Assembly: GCF_003966265.1 (NCBI RefSeq)
Contig: NZ_RXNV01000023.1
Coordinates: 1-36,534 of the forward strand
DNA: 36,534 nt
DNA from: Shewanella atlantica
GTDB lineage: Bacteria; Pseudomonadota; Gammaproteobacteria; Enterobacterales; Shewanellaceae
Reading direction: 5' to 3'
Shown piece by piece: positions 1 to 8,806 of the stretch. Position 1 is the stretch's first letter. Every line of letters starts with the position of its first letter. The notes under the pieces were generated by a model. That model made no database searches. It was given only the letters and a program-made list of their open reading frames with translations, and was not told where the DNA came from. Made by a program: the position numbers and the translations under genes.

Positions 1-372
1 TCGCGTAAATATCATAGAGCCTGAGTTCGCTACTCAATTGAGAGCTCGTACATAAGTTCGCATTTATTTCTTCAAGATTGCCTGTTTGTTGTTGACACAG
101 GGGAGTCCACATAAGATGCGGATGAGGGTATCGAAAACAGGGATGTTTTCGTTAAGCGGCCAAGGATGGCTTCACTGCGTCCCGAAGAAGTATCTGCACA
201 TACGCTCACCGCAGGTGATAGATAACCATAAAGGTAGAAATTACAACACGCCATCAAATGCCAAATAACAGATACAAAAATGCCGATGAGGACTAAACCA
301 CATCGGCATTCAATAACTCTGGCTAACACCTAACGGGCCAGCCAAAGAAAATTAACCTAATCGAATTCGCGA
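1..372. other. Gene-poor stretch downstream of rlmB
   Basis: No convincing gene is seen here. The two open frames (86-268 plus, 72-329 minus) look like chance frames: neither resembles a known protein and they overlap on opposite strands. The stretch contains a small hairpin with a 7-bp perfect stem (CGAAAAC 132-138 with GTTTTCG 145-151) and, at 274-311, a terminator for rlmB. The composition around 100-230 resembles a dispersed intergenic repeat, but only a genome-wide search could show that. Confidence 0.5.
274..311 (-). terminator. Rho-independent terminator after rlmB
   Basis: A perfect 10-bp stem (AATGCCGATG at 279-288 and CATCGGCATT at 301-310) with a 12-nt loop is followed, on the minus strand, by a T-run (TTTTTG). 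It lies about 60 bp after the rlmB stop and would end the rnr-rlmB transcript. Confidence 0.8.
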
Positions 373-1128
373 TTAGCTCAACCTTTGGCGTACAGCCTCA
401 AACAAGCAGATACCGCTGGCAACTGAGACGTTCAGGCTCGAAACAGACCCAGACATAGGTATCGATGCAATCGAATCGCAACCTTCACGAGTCAGACGAC
501 GTAGACCTTTATCTTCGGCGCCCATGGCGATAGCAAGGGAACCCTTAAGATCTGTCTTGTACAGGTCGCTATCGGCTTCTCCCGCTGCGCCAACAATCCA
601 CACACCTTTATCTTGCAGGCTCTTCATGGTACGGGCTAGATTGGTTACCTGAAACAGAGGCACAACTTCTGCCGCGCCACATGCCACTTTACTCACCGTT
701 GGCGTTAAGCCTACTGAGTTATCACGAGGAACGATAACACCGTGTACTCCAGCGGCATCGGCATTACGCAGACAAGCACCCAGGTTATGCGGATCGGTAA
801 CACCATCTAAAATTAGCAAGAAAGGAGTTTCTGTCTTCTCAACTTCTATCTTATCAAGCAGTGCCAACAGGTCATTATCATTGAGCTGCTTGACGGCTTT
901 TACGCGGGCCAGTACACCTTGGTGTTGTCCATTATCAGACTTTTCATCAAGGACTTTTCGCGCCGATGTCTGCACTGAAACACCGTATTCAGCAGCCATC
1001 TGAAGTAGCCTAGTTAATCTTTGATCATCGCGGCCAGCCTGCACCCACATTTCGATCACTCGTTCCGGACTATGCTTTAGTACCGCTTCAACGGCGTGAA
1101 TTCCGAAGGTGATATCTTGTTTTTTCAT
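373..1128 (-). CDS. rlmB: 23S rRNA (guanosine-2'-O-)-methyltransferase RlmB
   Basis: RlmB methylates the ribose of G2251 (E. coli numbering) in the peptidyl-transferase P loop of 23S rRNA, using S-adenosylmethionine. The 251-residue product fits the family (E. coli about 243). The N-terminal substrate-binding domain starts with GIHAVEAVL. The C-terminal SPOUT fold shows the trefoil-knot motifs LDGVTDPHNLGACLRNADAAG, MGAEDKGLRRL and IPMSGSVSSLNVSVA. The ATG at 1126-1128 lies 15 bp after the rnr stop, so the two genes are almost surely cotranscribed as rnr-rlmB, as in many gammaproteobacteria. A terminator follows the gene. The assignment is firm. Confidence 0.97.
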   Translation of the reverse strand: MKKQDITFGIHAVEAVLKHSPERVIEMWVQAGRDDQRLTRLLQMAAEYGVSVQTSARKVLDEKSDNGQHQGVLARVKAVKQLNDNDLLALLDKIEVEKTETPFLLILDGVTDPHNLGACLRNADAAGVHGVIVPRDNSVGLTPTVSKVACGAAEVVPLFQVTNLARTMKSLQDKGVWIVGAAGEADSDLYKTDLKGSLAIAMGAEDKGLRRLTREGCDSIASIPMSGSVSSLNVSVASGICLFEAVRQRLS

Positions 1129-1143
1129 CTTTTACTGTCTCTA

Positions 1144-3630
1144 TTACTTGCTTGCTTTGACTTTACGCTTGGCCGAGCTCTTTTTTGCTGAAGACTTTTT
1201 AGCCTTCGACTTCTTAGCCGCCGATTTTGTTTTAGTGCCGGACTTCTTAGCTCCACCACTTGTACTCGCTTTACCAGAACCTAGGCTCTTTTCACCAGAG
1301 GCTTTAGCCTTGCCGGTCTTTGAGCGAGAACCGCGTCGTTTAGGTTTGTCACTCTTATCGCCCTTGGCCATTTTGGCGCCTTCGGCATTTACTCTCTCAC
1401 GAGCTGTCATCGGCTTCTTGCCACGGCTTGGACGTTTAGACTTACCGTCCTCACCCGCCATCATCAGATCGATCTGACGATCATCGAGATTAACACCGGC
1501 GACCTTAACAGTTACCGCATCGCCGAGTTGATAGACTTGGCCAGAGGCTTCACCAACCAGACGTTGACGCATATTATCATATTGATAGTAATCGCTGCCC
1601 AGACTCGAGATATGAACCAGACCGTCGATAAACAACTTATCTAACCGGACAAACATGCCGAAATGGGTCACGGAGGCTATGACAGCCTCAAACGTATCGC
1701 CCACATGATCTTGCATGAACTCACATTTCAGCCAGTCACTCACGTCACGGGTCGCTTCATCCGCGCGGCGTTCTGTAGTTGAACACTCTTCACCTAGCAG
1801 ATCTAGCTCTTCAATTTGATAGTTGTAACCACCACAGGGCGTCCACTTCTCTTTCGCCTCACCTTTCTCCTTTGCCAGCAGATAACGGATGACACGATGC
1901 AGTATCAGATCCGGGTAGCGGCGAATAGGCGAAGTGAAATGCGAGTATGCCTCTAAGGCCAAACCGAAGTGGCCCTCATTATCCGGGGTGTAGGTTGCCT
2001 GACGCATAGAGCGTAACAACATCACCTGAATAAGCTCAGCATCGGGTCTATCGGCAATCTTCTCCATGATGGCCTGATAATCTTTAGGCGTAGGCTCAAG
2101 CCCGCCTTCCATGGTTAAGCCACGCTCTTTCAAGAAGTCTTTGAAGTTAGTTAACTTCTGCTCAGATGGTGATTCATGGACGCGATAAAGCACTTCACCT
2201 TTGTGCTTTTTAACAAACTTAGCCGAGGCTACGTTGGCTAAGATCATGCATTCTTCGATGATCTTATGGGCCTGATTACGATTACGAGGCACTATGCTGT
2301 CAATCTTTCTATCATCGTTGAAAACGAACTGGGTCTCAGTTGTCTCAAATGCGATAGCACCGCGGTCTGCACGGGTCTCATCTAATGTCAGATACAGAGA
2401 CTGCAGCGTCTGAAGATGTGGGAAGATAGGCTTGAGCTTATCACTCACCTCTCCACCTTCGAGCATATCCGCCACTTGCGTATAGGTCAGACGGGCATGA
2501 GAGTGCATCACGGCAGGGTAGAACTTGTAACCCGATAATTTACCGGCAGCAGAGATAGTCATCTCGGCGACCATACACAGGCGATCGACCTCAGGCATCA
2601 AAGAGCATAACCCGTTTGAGATCTTCTCAGGCAGCATAGGGATCACTTGCGATGGGAAATAAACTGAGTTACCTCGGCTACGTGCTTCTCTATCGAGTGC
2701 AGACTCTGTACGCACATAGTGACTCACATCGGCTATCGCAACCCATAAACGCCATCCACCACTCTTTTTCTTTTCGGCATATACGGCGTCATCGAAATCA
2801 CGAGCATCTTCGCCATCGATAGTAACCAGCGGCAAGCCTCTGAGATCGACTCTTCCCTCTTTGTCGGCCTCTGTCACTTCATCGGGAATAGCCCGCAGTT
2901 TTTTCTCAATCAGACCCGACCAGGTATGGGGTAGATCGTAGTTGCGCAGGGCAATTTCAATCTCCATTCCCGGCGCCATCTGCTGACCCAGTACTTCGGT
3001 CACTTTACCTGCGGCTTTAACATAGCGGCCAGGTCGGCGAGTGAGGTCTAACACCACAATATCACCTTGACGGGCACCATTACGGTCTTCGTCAGGGATC
3101 AGGATCTCTTGGGTAATTCTTCTGTCATCGGCGATAACAAAAGCCATGCCTGAATCCAGATGAAAACGGCCGACTAGAGCAGCGGTTCTCTGCTCGACTA
3201 AACGAACGATTCGGGCTTCGCGGCGACCTTTGCGATCGACGCCAGCTTTTTGTGCCAGTACCTTATCGCCGTGAAAATACATCTGCATGTCACGGTTATT
3301 AATGAAGAGGTCGTCACCGCCCTCTTCAAGCTTCAAGAATCCAAAACCATCTTTATGCCCAATAATAGTCCCTGTTAACAGGTCCATTCTCTCTGGTAAA
3401 CCATAGGCTTGACCACGGGTAAAGACTAACTGACCATCGCGCTCCATGGCACGAAGACGACGCCTGAGTGCTTCAAGCTGTTCTTCTCCTTCGAGCTTCA
3501 GAGCTGTCGCTATACGTTCACGGTTCAGAGGTGATTTTTCGGATCGCAAGTACTCTAAAATGAACTCGCGGCTAGGAATGGGGTTTTCGTAATTTTGTTG
3601 TTCACGCTTCAAATGCGGATCTTTGATCAT
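1144..3630 (-). CDS. rnr: Ribonuclease R (3'-5' exoribonuclease)
   Basis: RNase R degrades structured RNA processively from the 3' end and helps in rRNA quality control, mRNA decay and cold adaptation. The 828-residue protein begins with an RNase R winged-helix N-terminus (NPIPSREFILEYL, LRRRLRAMERDGQL). Two cold-shock domains follow, then the RNB catalytic domain with the metal-binding stretch TIDGEDARDFDDAVY and the HFTSPIRRYPDL signature, and an S1 domain (VGDTFEAVIASVTHFGMFV). The C-terminal tail of about 90 residues is very rich in Lys, Ser and Ala, as in E. coli RNase R, where the tail helps unwinding and ribosome contact. Upstream is motX; the nsrR gene that precedes rnr in enterobacteria is absent. 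Confidence 0.97.
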   Translation of the reverse strand: MIKDPHLKREQQNYENPIPSREFILEYLRSEKSPLNRERIATALKLEGEEQLEALRRRLRAMERDGQLVFTRGQAYGLPERMDLLTGTIIGHKDGFGFLKLEEGGDDLFINNRDMQMYFHGDKVLAQKAGVDRKGRREARIVRLVEQRTAALVGRFHLDSGMAFVIADDRRITQEILIPDEDRNGARQGDIVVLDLTRRPGRYVKAAGKVTEVLGQQMAPGMEIEIALRNYDLPHTWSGLIEKKLRAIPDEVTEADKEGRVDLRGLPLVTIDGEDARDFDDAVYAEKKKSGGWRLWVAIADVSHYVRTESALDREARSRGNSVYFPSQVIPMLPEKISNGLCSLMPEVDRLCMVAEMTISAAGKLSGYKFYPAVMHSHARLTYTQVADMLEGGEVSDKLKPIFPHLQTLQSLYLTLDETRADRGAIAFETTETQFVFNDDRKIDSIVPRNRNQAHKIIEECMILANVASAKFVKKHKGEVLYRVHESPSEQKLTNFKDFLKERGLTMEGGLEPTPKDYQAIMEKIADRPDAELIQVMLLRSMRQATYTPDNEGHFGLALEAYSHFTSPIRRYPDLILHRVIRYLLAKEKGEAKEKWTPCGGYNYQIEELDLLGEECSTTERRADEATRDVSDWLKCEFMQDHVGDTFEAVIASVTHFGMFVRLDKLFIDGLVHISSLGSDYYQYDNMRQRLVGEASGQVYQLGDAVTVKVAGVNLDDRQIDLMMAGEDGKSKRPSRGKKPMTARERVNAEGAKMAKGDKSDKPKRRGSRSKTGKAKASGEKSLGSGKASTSGGAKKSGTKTKSAAKKSKAKKSSAKKSSAKRKVKASK

Positions 3631-3694
3631 TCAATATCTCAAATTTTTGTCCAGAACATTCTGGAACACACCAATTAGTTATTTATAATTGGTA

Positions 3695-4354
3695 CTATTT
3701 ACGGGATCTCAGGTGCTCCTGTTTTGCCCTAGCTATCGCGCTGGGCGGCATCTTCTCTGCGAGCACCTTCAATAATTCTAAGGCTTTCTCTTTGGTAGCC
3801 TCATCACTAAATACATCGTTATATAGCCAGTGATAAGCCATCTCATAGTCTCTTGGACTACCATAGCCTTCACCAAACAACCTGACTAACATCATACGGG
3901 CAGGCAGGTCGCCATTGGCTGCTGCGGGCAATACAAAATGAATTGCACGCTCTTTATCCTGGATCACAAACTTGCCGTCATGGTAATACTCGGCAATTCT
4001 CACCATCGCCTCGGCGCTACCCTGTTCTGCAGAATTACGCAGCAGGGAGATACCTCTGGGAGGGTTCGCCTTCACACAAATGCCATAATTGAGCATCTCG
4101 GCCCATAAGTACTGATAGAGCGGCAGTTTCAGCACTTCTGCTCTGGCTTCAATATCCTGAACTAATTGACAATCATCACCCTTCACCCGGGTGAGATACT
4201 GCTTAGTTCGAATCAACTCAATGAGCTGCTCCTGACTATAGATATCTAACGCCTTCGTTTCAGCCCAGCTCAGCATAGATGATAGCGAAAATACGGCTAC
4301 CAATAGATATCTGAGTAGGGTTCCGATGGAACCTTTTAGCACTTCTCGCAACAT
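3695..4354 (-). CDS. motX: MotX, Sel1-repeat protein of the sodium-driven flagellar motor
   Basis: In Vibrio and Shewanella MotX is a periplasmic protein that, with MotY, forms the T ring around the flagellar basal body and is needed for torque by the sodium-driven stator. Here a signal peptide (about residues 1-32, ending LSWAETKA) is followed by Sel1-like repeats such as GISLLRNSAEQGSAEAMVRIAEYYHDGK. Two mature cysteines are visible (DDCQLV and NYGICV). The name rests on family likeness plus position between rnr and purA, where motX lies in these genera. An ATG at 4378 would add eight residues; the ATG at 4354 is preferred because GAGAG lies six bases before it. A generic Sel1-repeat protein is the alternative. 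Confidence 0.8.
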   Translation of the reverse strand: MLREVLKGSIGTLLRYLLVAVFSLSSMLSWAETKALDIYSQEQLIELIRTKQYLTRVKGDDCQLVQDIEARAEVLKLPLYQYLWAEMLNYGICVKANPPRGISLLRNSAEQGSAEAMVRIAEYYHDGKFVIQDKERAIHFVLPAAANGDLPARMMLVRLFGEGYGSPRDYEMAYHWLYNDVFSDEATKEKALELLKVLAEKMPPSAIARAKQEHLRSRK

Positions 4355-4439
4355 GGATTCTCTCAACGACAAATTCATAAGTAGTGATCAGACAGGATAC
4401 TCACAGTAAAAATTAAATATTCTGTCTCATCAGTACTTG

Positions 4440-4475
4440 ATCTCATCGGCAGTATAACGCATTTCTTGAGAACTA
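4440..4475 (-). promoter_or_regulatory. Possible motX promoter
   Basis: On the minus strand a good -10 hexamer, TATACT (plus coordinates 4451-4456), lies about 95 bp before the chosen motX start and just after the purA terminator. No strong -35 is visible at 17 bp. This would give motX its own promoter. Weak evidence. Confidence 0.3.
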
Positions 4476-4493
4476 CCTGAATTTAAGGCCCAA

Positions 4494-4516
4494 TAAAAAG
4501 GCCGCTTATGCGGCCT
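4494..4516 (-). terminator. Rho-independent terminator after purA
   Basis: A perfect 6-bp GC-only stem (GGCCGC 4500-4505, GCGGCC 4510-4515) with a 4-nt loop is followed on the minus strand by TTTTTA. It lies 8 bp after the purA stop and separates purA from motX. Confidence 0.88.
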
Positions 4517-4523
4517 CTATATA

Positions 4524-5819
4524 TTAACTAAACGGATTCACCAGAATCATGGTCTCGTTTCTATCGGGACCCGTTGAGATAATATCGATTGGCGTTTCTA
4601 ACAACTCTTCGAGGCGTTTGATGTAGTTCAATGCCGCTTGAGGCAGTTGCTCTACAGAAGTCGCACCAAAGGTATTTTCGCTCCAACCAGGCATAGTTTC
4701 CAGTACAGGTGTAACTTGCTCATAGCCTTCGGCTGCAAGTGGAGTTACTGTAGCTACTGTCCCATCCGGGTACTCGTAACCAACACAGATCTTAACTTCT
4801 TTAAGACCATCCAGAACATCCAGCTTAGTCAAGCAGAAACCGCTTACGCTGTTGATCTGTACTGCGCGCTTCATCGCAACGACGTCTAACCAACCCGGAC
4901 GACGCTTACGACCGGTAGTAGCACCAAATTCATGACCCTTAGTACCTAAGTAGTCACCAATTTCGTCATCCAACTCAGTTGGGAAAGGACCGGCACCAAC
5001 ACGAGTGGTGTAAGCCTTCATGATACCTAAGACATAGTCCAGGTGACGCGGGCCAAATCCAGAACCTGTCGCAACACCACCGGCAGTCGTGTTTGATGAG
5101 GTTACAAACGGATAAGTACCATGGTCGATATCGAGTAATGTACCCTGTGCGCCTTCAAACAGAATAGGCTCACCGGCTTTACGTGCCTGATCTAAAAGTT
5201 CAGTCACATCGACACACATACTCTTAAGGTAATCGGCAATAGCAAGTGCATCTTTCAATGTCTTTTCGTAAGACACTTCATCACACTTGTAGTACTCAGT
5301 CAGCATGAAGTTGTGATAAGCCATCACTTCTTTTAGCTTTTCTGCGAATAGCTCTGCATCAAACAGATCGCCAACACGAAGACCACGGCGTGAAACCTTG
5401 TCTTCATAAGCAGGACCGATACCACGTCCGGTTGTACCAATAGCATTGTTACCGCGTGCTTTCTCACGGGCAACATCCAGAGCACAATGGAATGGAAGGA
5501 TGAGTGGACACGCTTCAGAGATAAGCAGACGCTCCTCTACAGGAACTCCGCGCTCTTTAAGCATGTTGATCTCAGTCATCAGAGCGTCAGGTGCCAGCAC
5601 CACGCCGTTACCGATAATGCATTTTACATTATCACGTAAGATCCCTGATGGAATAAGATGAAGAACGGTTTTGTCGCCGTCGATAACTAAAGTATGACCC
5701 GCATTGTGGCCACCTTGGTATCGAACAACATATTTTGCCTGTTCGGTAAGTAGATCGACTATCTTACCCTTTCCTTCGTCACCCCATTGGGTGCCGAGAA
5801 CTACGACGTTTTTGCCCAT
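4524..5819 (-). CDS. purA: Adenylosuccinate synthetase
   Basis: PurA makes adenylosuccinate from IMP, aspartate and GTP, the first committed step from IMP to AMP. The chosen start MGKNVVVLG gives 431 residues, matching the usual length; an in-frame GTG four codons upstream is possible but less like the family. The phosphate-binding loop GTQWGDEGKGK (catalytic Asp near residue 13), the QGGHNAGHT stretch with the catalytic His, GTTGRGIGPAYEDK, TTGRKRRPGW and the C-terminal STGPDR motif are all present. The DUF2065 gene lies 66 bp upstream on the same strand, the arrangement seen as yjeT-purA in E. coli. A strong terminator follows. Confidence 0.97.
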   Translation of the reverse strand: MGKNVVVLGTQWGDEGKGKIVDLLTEQAKYVVRYQGGHNAGHTLVIDGDKTVLHLIPSGILRDNVKCIIGNGVVLAPDALMTEINMLKERGVPVEERLLISEACPLILPFHCALDVAREKARGNNAIGTTGRGIGPAYEDKVSRRGLRVGDLFDAELFAEKLKEVMAYHNFMLTEYYKCDEVSYEKTLKDALAIADYLKSMCVDVTELLDQARKAGEPILFEGAQGTLLDIDHGTYPFVTSSNTTAGGVATGSGFGPRHLDYVLGIMKAYTTRVGAGPFPTELDDEIGDYLGTKGHEFGATTGRKRRPGWLDVVAMKRAVQINSVSGFCLTKLDVLDGLKEVKICVGYEYPDGTVATVTPLAAEGYEQVTPVLETMPGWSENTFGATSVEQLPQAALNYIKRLEELLETPIDIISTGPDRNETMILVNPFS

Positions 5820-5885
5820 TATTTGCTGCACGGTAGTGGTTAAAACGGGATTTTAGCAGATCTATAGGGGCTTTAGGCAAGTATT

Positions 5886-6074
5886 TTATGAAAAAATAAT
5901 CAGCAAAACGATACCCGCGGTTACTAATCCACCACCCAAACGTTGTAGAAGTTGCTGATTTTGATTTGAAATTTCCTTCAGGTATGCTCTCCAACGATTG
6001 GGAAATAAAAGCGGTCCGATCCCTTCAATAATAAGCACGATTCCCAGCGCTATCATGATTAACTGCAAAGACAT
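5886..6074 (-). CDS. DUF2065 family small inner-membrane protein (YjeT-like)
   Basis: This 62-residue protein has two predicted membrane helices (about residues 3-22 and 43-61) joined by a short basic, polar loop (FPNRWRAYLKEISNQNQQ). That is the pattern of the DUF2065/YjeT family, usually found beside purA and often after hflK-hflC. Its function is unknown. Here it sits between rpsI and purA, separated from rpsI by a terminator, so it probably has its own promoter and is read together with purA. The family call is fairly firm; no function is claimed. Confidence 0.85.
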   Translation of the reverse strand: MSLQLIMIALGIVLIIEGIGPLLFPNRWRAYLKEISNQNQQLLQRLGGGLVTAGIVLLIIFS

Positions 6075-6172
6075 AATTATGTGTTTCCACTCCAGAACAA
6101 TCGACTAGACCTAGAGTAGCAAAAGAGGCAAAGAAAAACAGAGAAGAGATGCAGTTTTAAATTTCAGGCAAT

Positions 6173-6200
6173 AAAAAACCCAGCAAATGCTGGGTTTTTT
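6173..6200. terminator. Bidirectional terminator after rpsI
   Basis: The sequence AAAAAACCCAGC, then AAAT, then GCTGGGTTTTTT forms a near-perfect palindrome with A- and T-runs on the two sides. It lies 20 bp after the rpsI stop and can end transcription of rplM-rpsI on the minus strand. Confidence 0.92.
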
Positions 6201-6220
6201 GTATTCTCGAGAGCGAAATA

Positions 6221-6613
6221 TTAACGCTTTGAGAACTGTGGCTTACGACGTGCTTTACGTAGACCAACTTTCTTACGCTCAACTTTACGAGCATCACGGG
6301 TAACGAAACCAGCGGCGCGTAGAGATGGACGTAGAGCTTCATCAAGTTCCATCAGTGCACGGGTAATACCGTGACGGATTGCACCTGCTTGGCCAGTGAT
6401 ACCACCGCCCTTTACAGTTACATAGATGTCTAGTTTTTCAGTCATTTCAACTAACTCTAGTGGTTGACGAACAACCATACGAGCAGTTTCACGACCAAAA
6501 TACTGATCTAGTGGAAGTTGGTTGACAACGATGTTGCCACTACCAGCTTTAGCGAATACGCGAGCTGTAGATGTTTTGCGACGGCCTGTGCCGTAGTACT
6601 GAGTTGCAGCCAT
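6221..6613 (-). CDS. rpsI: 30S ribosomal protein S9
   Basis: S9 is a small-subunit head protein whose C-terminal tail reaches the P-site tRNA. The product is 130 residues, the usual length. It shows the family stretches YYGTGRRKTSTARVF, GGGITGQAGAIRHGITRAL and DARKVERKKVGLRKARR, and the invariant C-terminal SKR end that contacts the P-site tRNA anticodon stem-loop. It lies 14 bp after rplM and forms the standard rplM-rpsI operon. Confidence 0.98.
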   Translation of the reverse strand: MAATQYYGTGRRKTSTARVFAKAGSGNIVVNQLPLDQYFGRETARMVVRQPLELVEMTEKLDIYVTVKGGGITGQAGAIRHGITRALMELDEALRPSLRAAGFVTRDARKVERKKVGLRKARRKPQFSKR

Positions 6614-6627
6614 TAGCTTAATCCCGT

Positions 6628-7059
6628 TTAGATATCAAGAACTTGAGGTTGTTGTGCAGCGTGGTTATGTTCTGTACCAGCGTAAACTTTAAGTTTACGG
6701 AACATGGCACGTCCTAAAGGACCTTTAGGTAACATACCCTTAACTGCTTTCTCGATAATCATTTCAGGCTTATGGTCTTGCAGCTTTTCAAAAGTGATTT
6801 GCTTAATACCACCGATGAAACCCGAATGCGAGTAGTACACTTTGCCTTTTGCTTTATTACCAGTAACAGTAACTTTATCAGCGTTAATAACGATGATGTA
6901 GTCGCCGGTATCGACATGAGGCGTATACTCTGGCTTGTGCTTACCACGTAGACGTGATGCAATTTCAGTAGCGATACGACCCAAAGTTTTACCTTCAGCG
7001 TCGACGACAAACCACTCGCGAGTGACTGTCTCTGGTGTAGCAGTAAAAGTAGTCTTCAT
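6628..7059 (-). CDS. rplM: 50S ribosomal protein L13
   Basis: L13 is an early-assembly large-subunit protein. Starting at MKTTF gives 143 residues, next to the E. coli length of 142; a longer open frame with five more codons is not supported by the family. Diagnostic stretches are HKPEYTPHVDTGDYIIVINADK, KGMLPKGPLGRAMFRKLKVY and the terminal AAQQPQVLDI. It is the first gene of rplM-rpsI. The E. coli operon is under translational control by L13; the leader here has hairpins that could do the same, which is an inference. Confidence 0.98.
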   Translation of the reverse strand: MKTTFTATPETVTREWFVVDAEGKTLGRIATEIASRLRGKHKPEYTPHVDTGDYIIVINADKVTVTGNKAKGKVYYSHSGFIGGIKQITFEKLQDHKPEMIIEKAVKGMLPKGPLGRAMFRKLKVYAGTEHNHAAQQPQVLDI

Positions 7060-7245
7060 TTTACAAAAACCCAATGTTAAAATTCTGTCTCACATGTTAT
7101 TACCATTATTGGTAAATAACACAAATAGTGCCATTCCCCGCCCCTTCGAGCAAAGAATTAGGCTTTACAATATCCATCATATCGATGGAGTAACGAGGGC
7201 AGGTGGCGGATTATAGTCAAAGCTGAGCTAAAAATCACCTAATTT
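7060..7245 (-). promoter_or_regulatory. rplM-rpsI promoter and structured leader
   Basis: A perfect -10 hexamer TATAAT is present on the minus strand (plus 7210-7215). No good -35 is seen at the normal distance. The leader of about 145 nt has a hairpin at 7096-7120 (GTTATTACCA paired with TGGTAAATAAC, slightly imperfect) about 40 nt before the start codon, and a second small hairpin (CCATC/GATGG) near 7175-7190. In E. coli L13 represses its own operon through leader structure; the same role here is an inference. Confidence 0.6.
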
Positions 7246-7322
7246 TTATTAAATTTATCAGCTTTCTCAGTGTATCCACCCGATAAGCGTTAAATAGGCC
7301 AAAAAGAGAGTAAAAAGCCCGA

Positions 7323-8429
7323 TTACGGCAGATGTTCTAAGGCCAGGTAATCGTGAGATTGCATCTCGGTCAGTCTTGAACGGCACCGCCTAAATTCGAA
7401 ATCCAGCAGTCCCTCACTATAAATTGCCTCTAATGACACTTCGGCCGATATTATCAACTTAACATTGCGCTCATAAAACTCATCCACCATGGCTAAGAAT
7501 CGACGGGCGATATCATCTCCGGTTTGCTTGTCACCCATCTGTTCAACGCCACTGAGCAGCACCGTGTGATAAAGACAGGCTATCTCCATGTAATCTCTTT
7601 GGCTTCTGGGGCCGTCACAGAGTTCTCTGAAATTTGCAAGCAGTACTCCTTGAGCTTGTTTCCTGATCGCAATATTTCTCCCGTCCACATCAATATCAGA
7701 AGTAGATACCTCAGATTCCGGAGCCAGCTTATCGAAATAGGTGAGTAGATTCTTATCGGCTTGGGTATCGAGTGGAAAATGATAGATCTCCGCCTGCTCG
7801 AGTGTCCTTAAACGATAATCAATTCCTGAATCCACGTTGAGGATCTGACAATGCTTATTGATTAACGCAATTGCAGGCAGGAACCGAGCTCTTTGTAAAC
7901 CATTTCGGTATAGATCGTCGGGAATGATATTTGATGTGGCGACCAATGCGACCCCCTCTTTGAAGAGAGCCTGAAAAAGAGTGCCGAGTAACATGGCATC
8001 TGTAATATCGGAGACAAAGAACTCATCGAAACAGATAACCTGATATTGTTCAGACATCTGCTTGGCAATGATCAACAAAGGATCCCTCTGTCCTTTCAAG
8101 CCATCGAGATCGATATGGATTTGATGCATGAAACGGTGAAAGTGGGCCCGTAATTTTTTATCACCCGGCAAAGAGTCAAAGAAGGTGTCCATCAGGTAAG
8201 TCTTACCGCGTCCGACGCCTCCCCATAGATAGAGTCCCTGCACCGTCTGCGGTTTGGTCCCCAACAGAGAAGTTAACTTACCAAAGATACCGGGCTTAGC
8301 ATTGAGAAGCTGTAACTCATCATATACCCGCTGTAAGCTTCTAACGGCCTGTTCCTGTGCGCTATCGTGGGAGAAATCATCTCGGCTTAGGTCTTGCTGG
8401 TAATGTTGCCATGGAGTTAGATCCGACAC
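7323..8429 (-). CDS. zapE: Cell division ATPase ZapE (AFG1-like)
   Basis: ZapE is an AFG1/LACE1-type AAA+ ATPase that associates with the Z ring late in constriction in E. coli. The 368-residue protein has the N-terminal TPWQHYQQDL motif, a Walker A loop LWGGVGRGKTYLMD (near residue 70), and a Walker B region VICFDEFFVSDITDAM. Further AAA+ landmarks are LVATSNIIPDDLYRNGLQRARFLPAI and the C-terminal DFEFRRCRSRLTEMQS. The start is GTG (8427-8429). The gene is divergent from zapG-degQ-degS and next to rplM, the order known from Shewanella and E. coli relatives (yhcM-yhcB-degQ-degS). Confidence 0.93.
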   Translation of the reverse strand: MSDLTPWQHYQQDLSRDDFSHDSAQEQAVRSLQRVYDELQLLNAKPGIFGKLTSLLGTKPQTVQGLYLWGGVGRGKTYLMDTFFDSLPGDKKLRAHFHRFMHQIHIDLDGLKGQRDPLLIIAKQMSEQYQVICFDEFFVSDITDAMLLGTLFQALFKEGVALVATSNIIPDDLYRNGLQRARFLPAIALINKHCQILNVDSGIDYRLRTLEQAEIYHFPLDTQADKNLLTYFDKLAPESEVSTSDIDVDGRNIAIRKQAQGVLLANFRELCDGPRSQRDYMEIACLYHTVLLSGVEQMGDKQTGDDIARRFLAMVDEFYERNVKLIISAEVSLEAIYSEGLLDFEFRRCRSRLTEMQSHDYLALEHLP

Positions 8430-8806
8430 GTAAAATATTCTCTTTTATCCCTGAGTTCACCGCTATCTATAACTCACTTCAACACGCCGGATTCAGTCAG
8501 TTAGAAGTAACAGTGTTCAAGGTGGTTAATCGCTCCCGCAATGAAAGAACTCCCAAGGAGGCTGCATAAAATTGCGGGACTCGTTATTTTTATTAAAAAA
8601 ACCTGATAAACGTCTTGCCCGGTTCACCTTCGAGTTTCTCTTGAAGGTTCTATCCCCTGACCTCACTCGCTCAGTCCGCCACAGAGTGGCATGCTACCGA
8701 TACACTGTGACTAATATGGTATCATGCCGATAATCACCAATGTACTAAGTTTTATTAGTAATGTTTTATTAGTAATGTTCAACGACTGAACAGTGAGGAG
8801 TGTTAT
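8430..8806. other. Divergent intergenic region between zapE and zapG
   Basis: No gene is supported here. A 52-codon plus frame from 8410 begins inside zapE and has no known relative. The stretch has a perfect 14-bp tandem duplication (TTTTATTAGTAATG at 8750-8763 and 8764-8777) just before zapG, and a broken inverted repeat (GGCATG near 8689 with CATGCC near 8723, plus GATAC/GTATC inside). It should contain promoters for both divergent transcripts; I cannot pick them with certainty. Confidence 0.5.

Noticed and set aside
86..268. 60-codon plus-strand frame at the window start
   Set aside because: No ribosome site, no family and an overlapping frame on the other strand; intergenic repeat-like DNA is more likely.
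1109..1477. 122-codon plus-strand frame opposite the end of rnr
   Set aside because: It mirrors the Lys/Ala/Ser-rich RNase R tail; the repeated Leu/Phe/Ala composition is an artefact of the antisense frame.
8410..8569. 52-codon plus-strand frame between zapE and zapG
   Set aside because: Overlaps the zapE start on the other strand, no ribosome site and no recognisable product.
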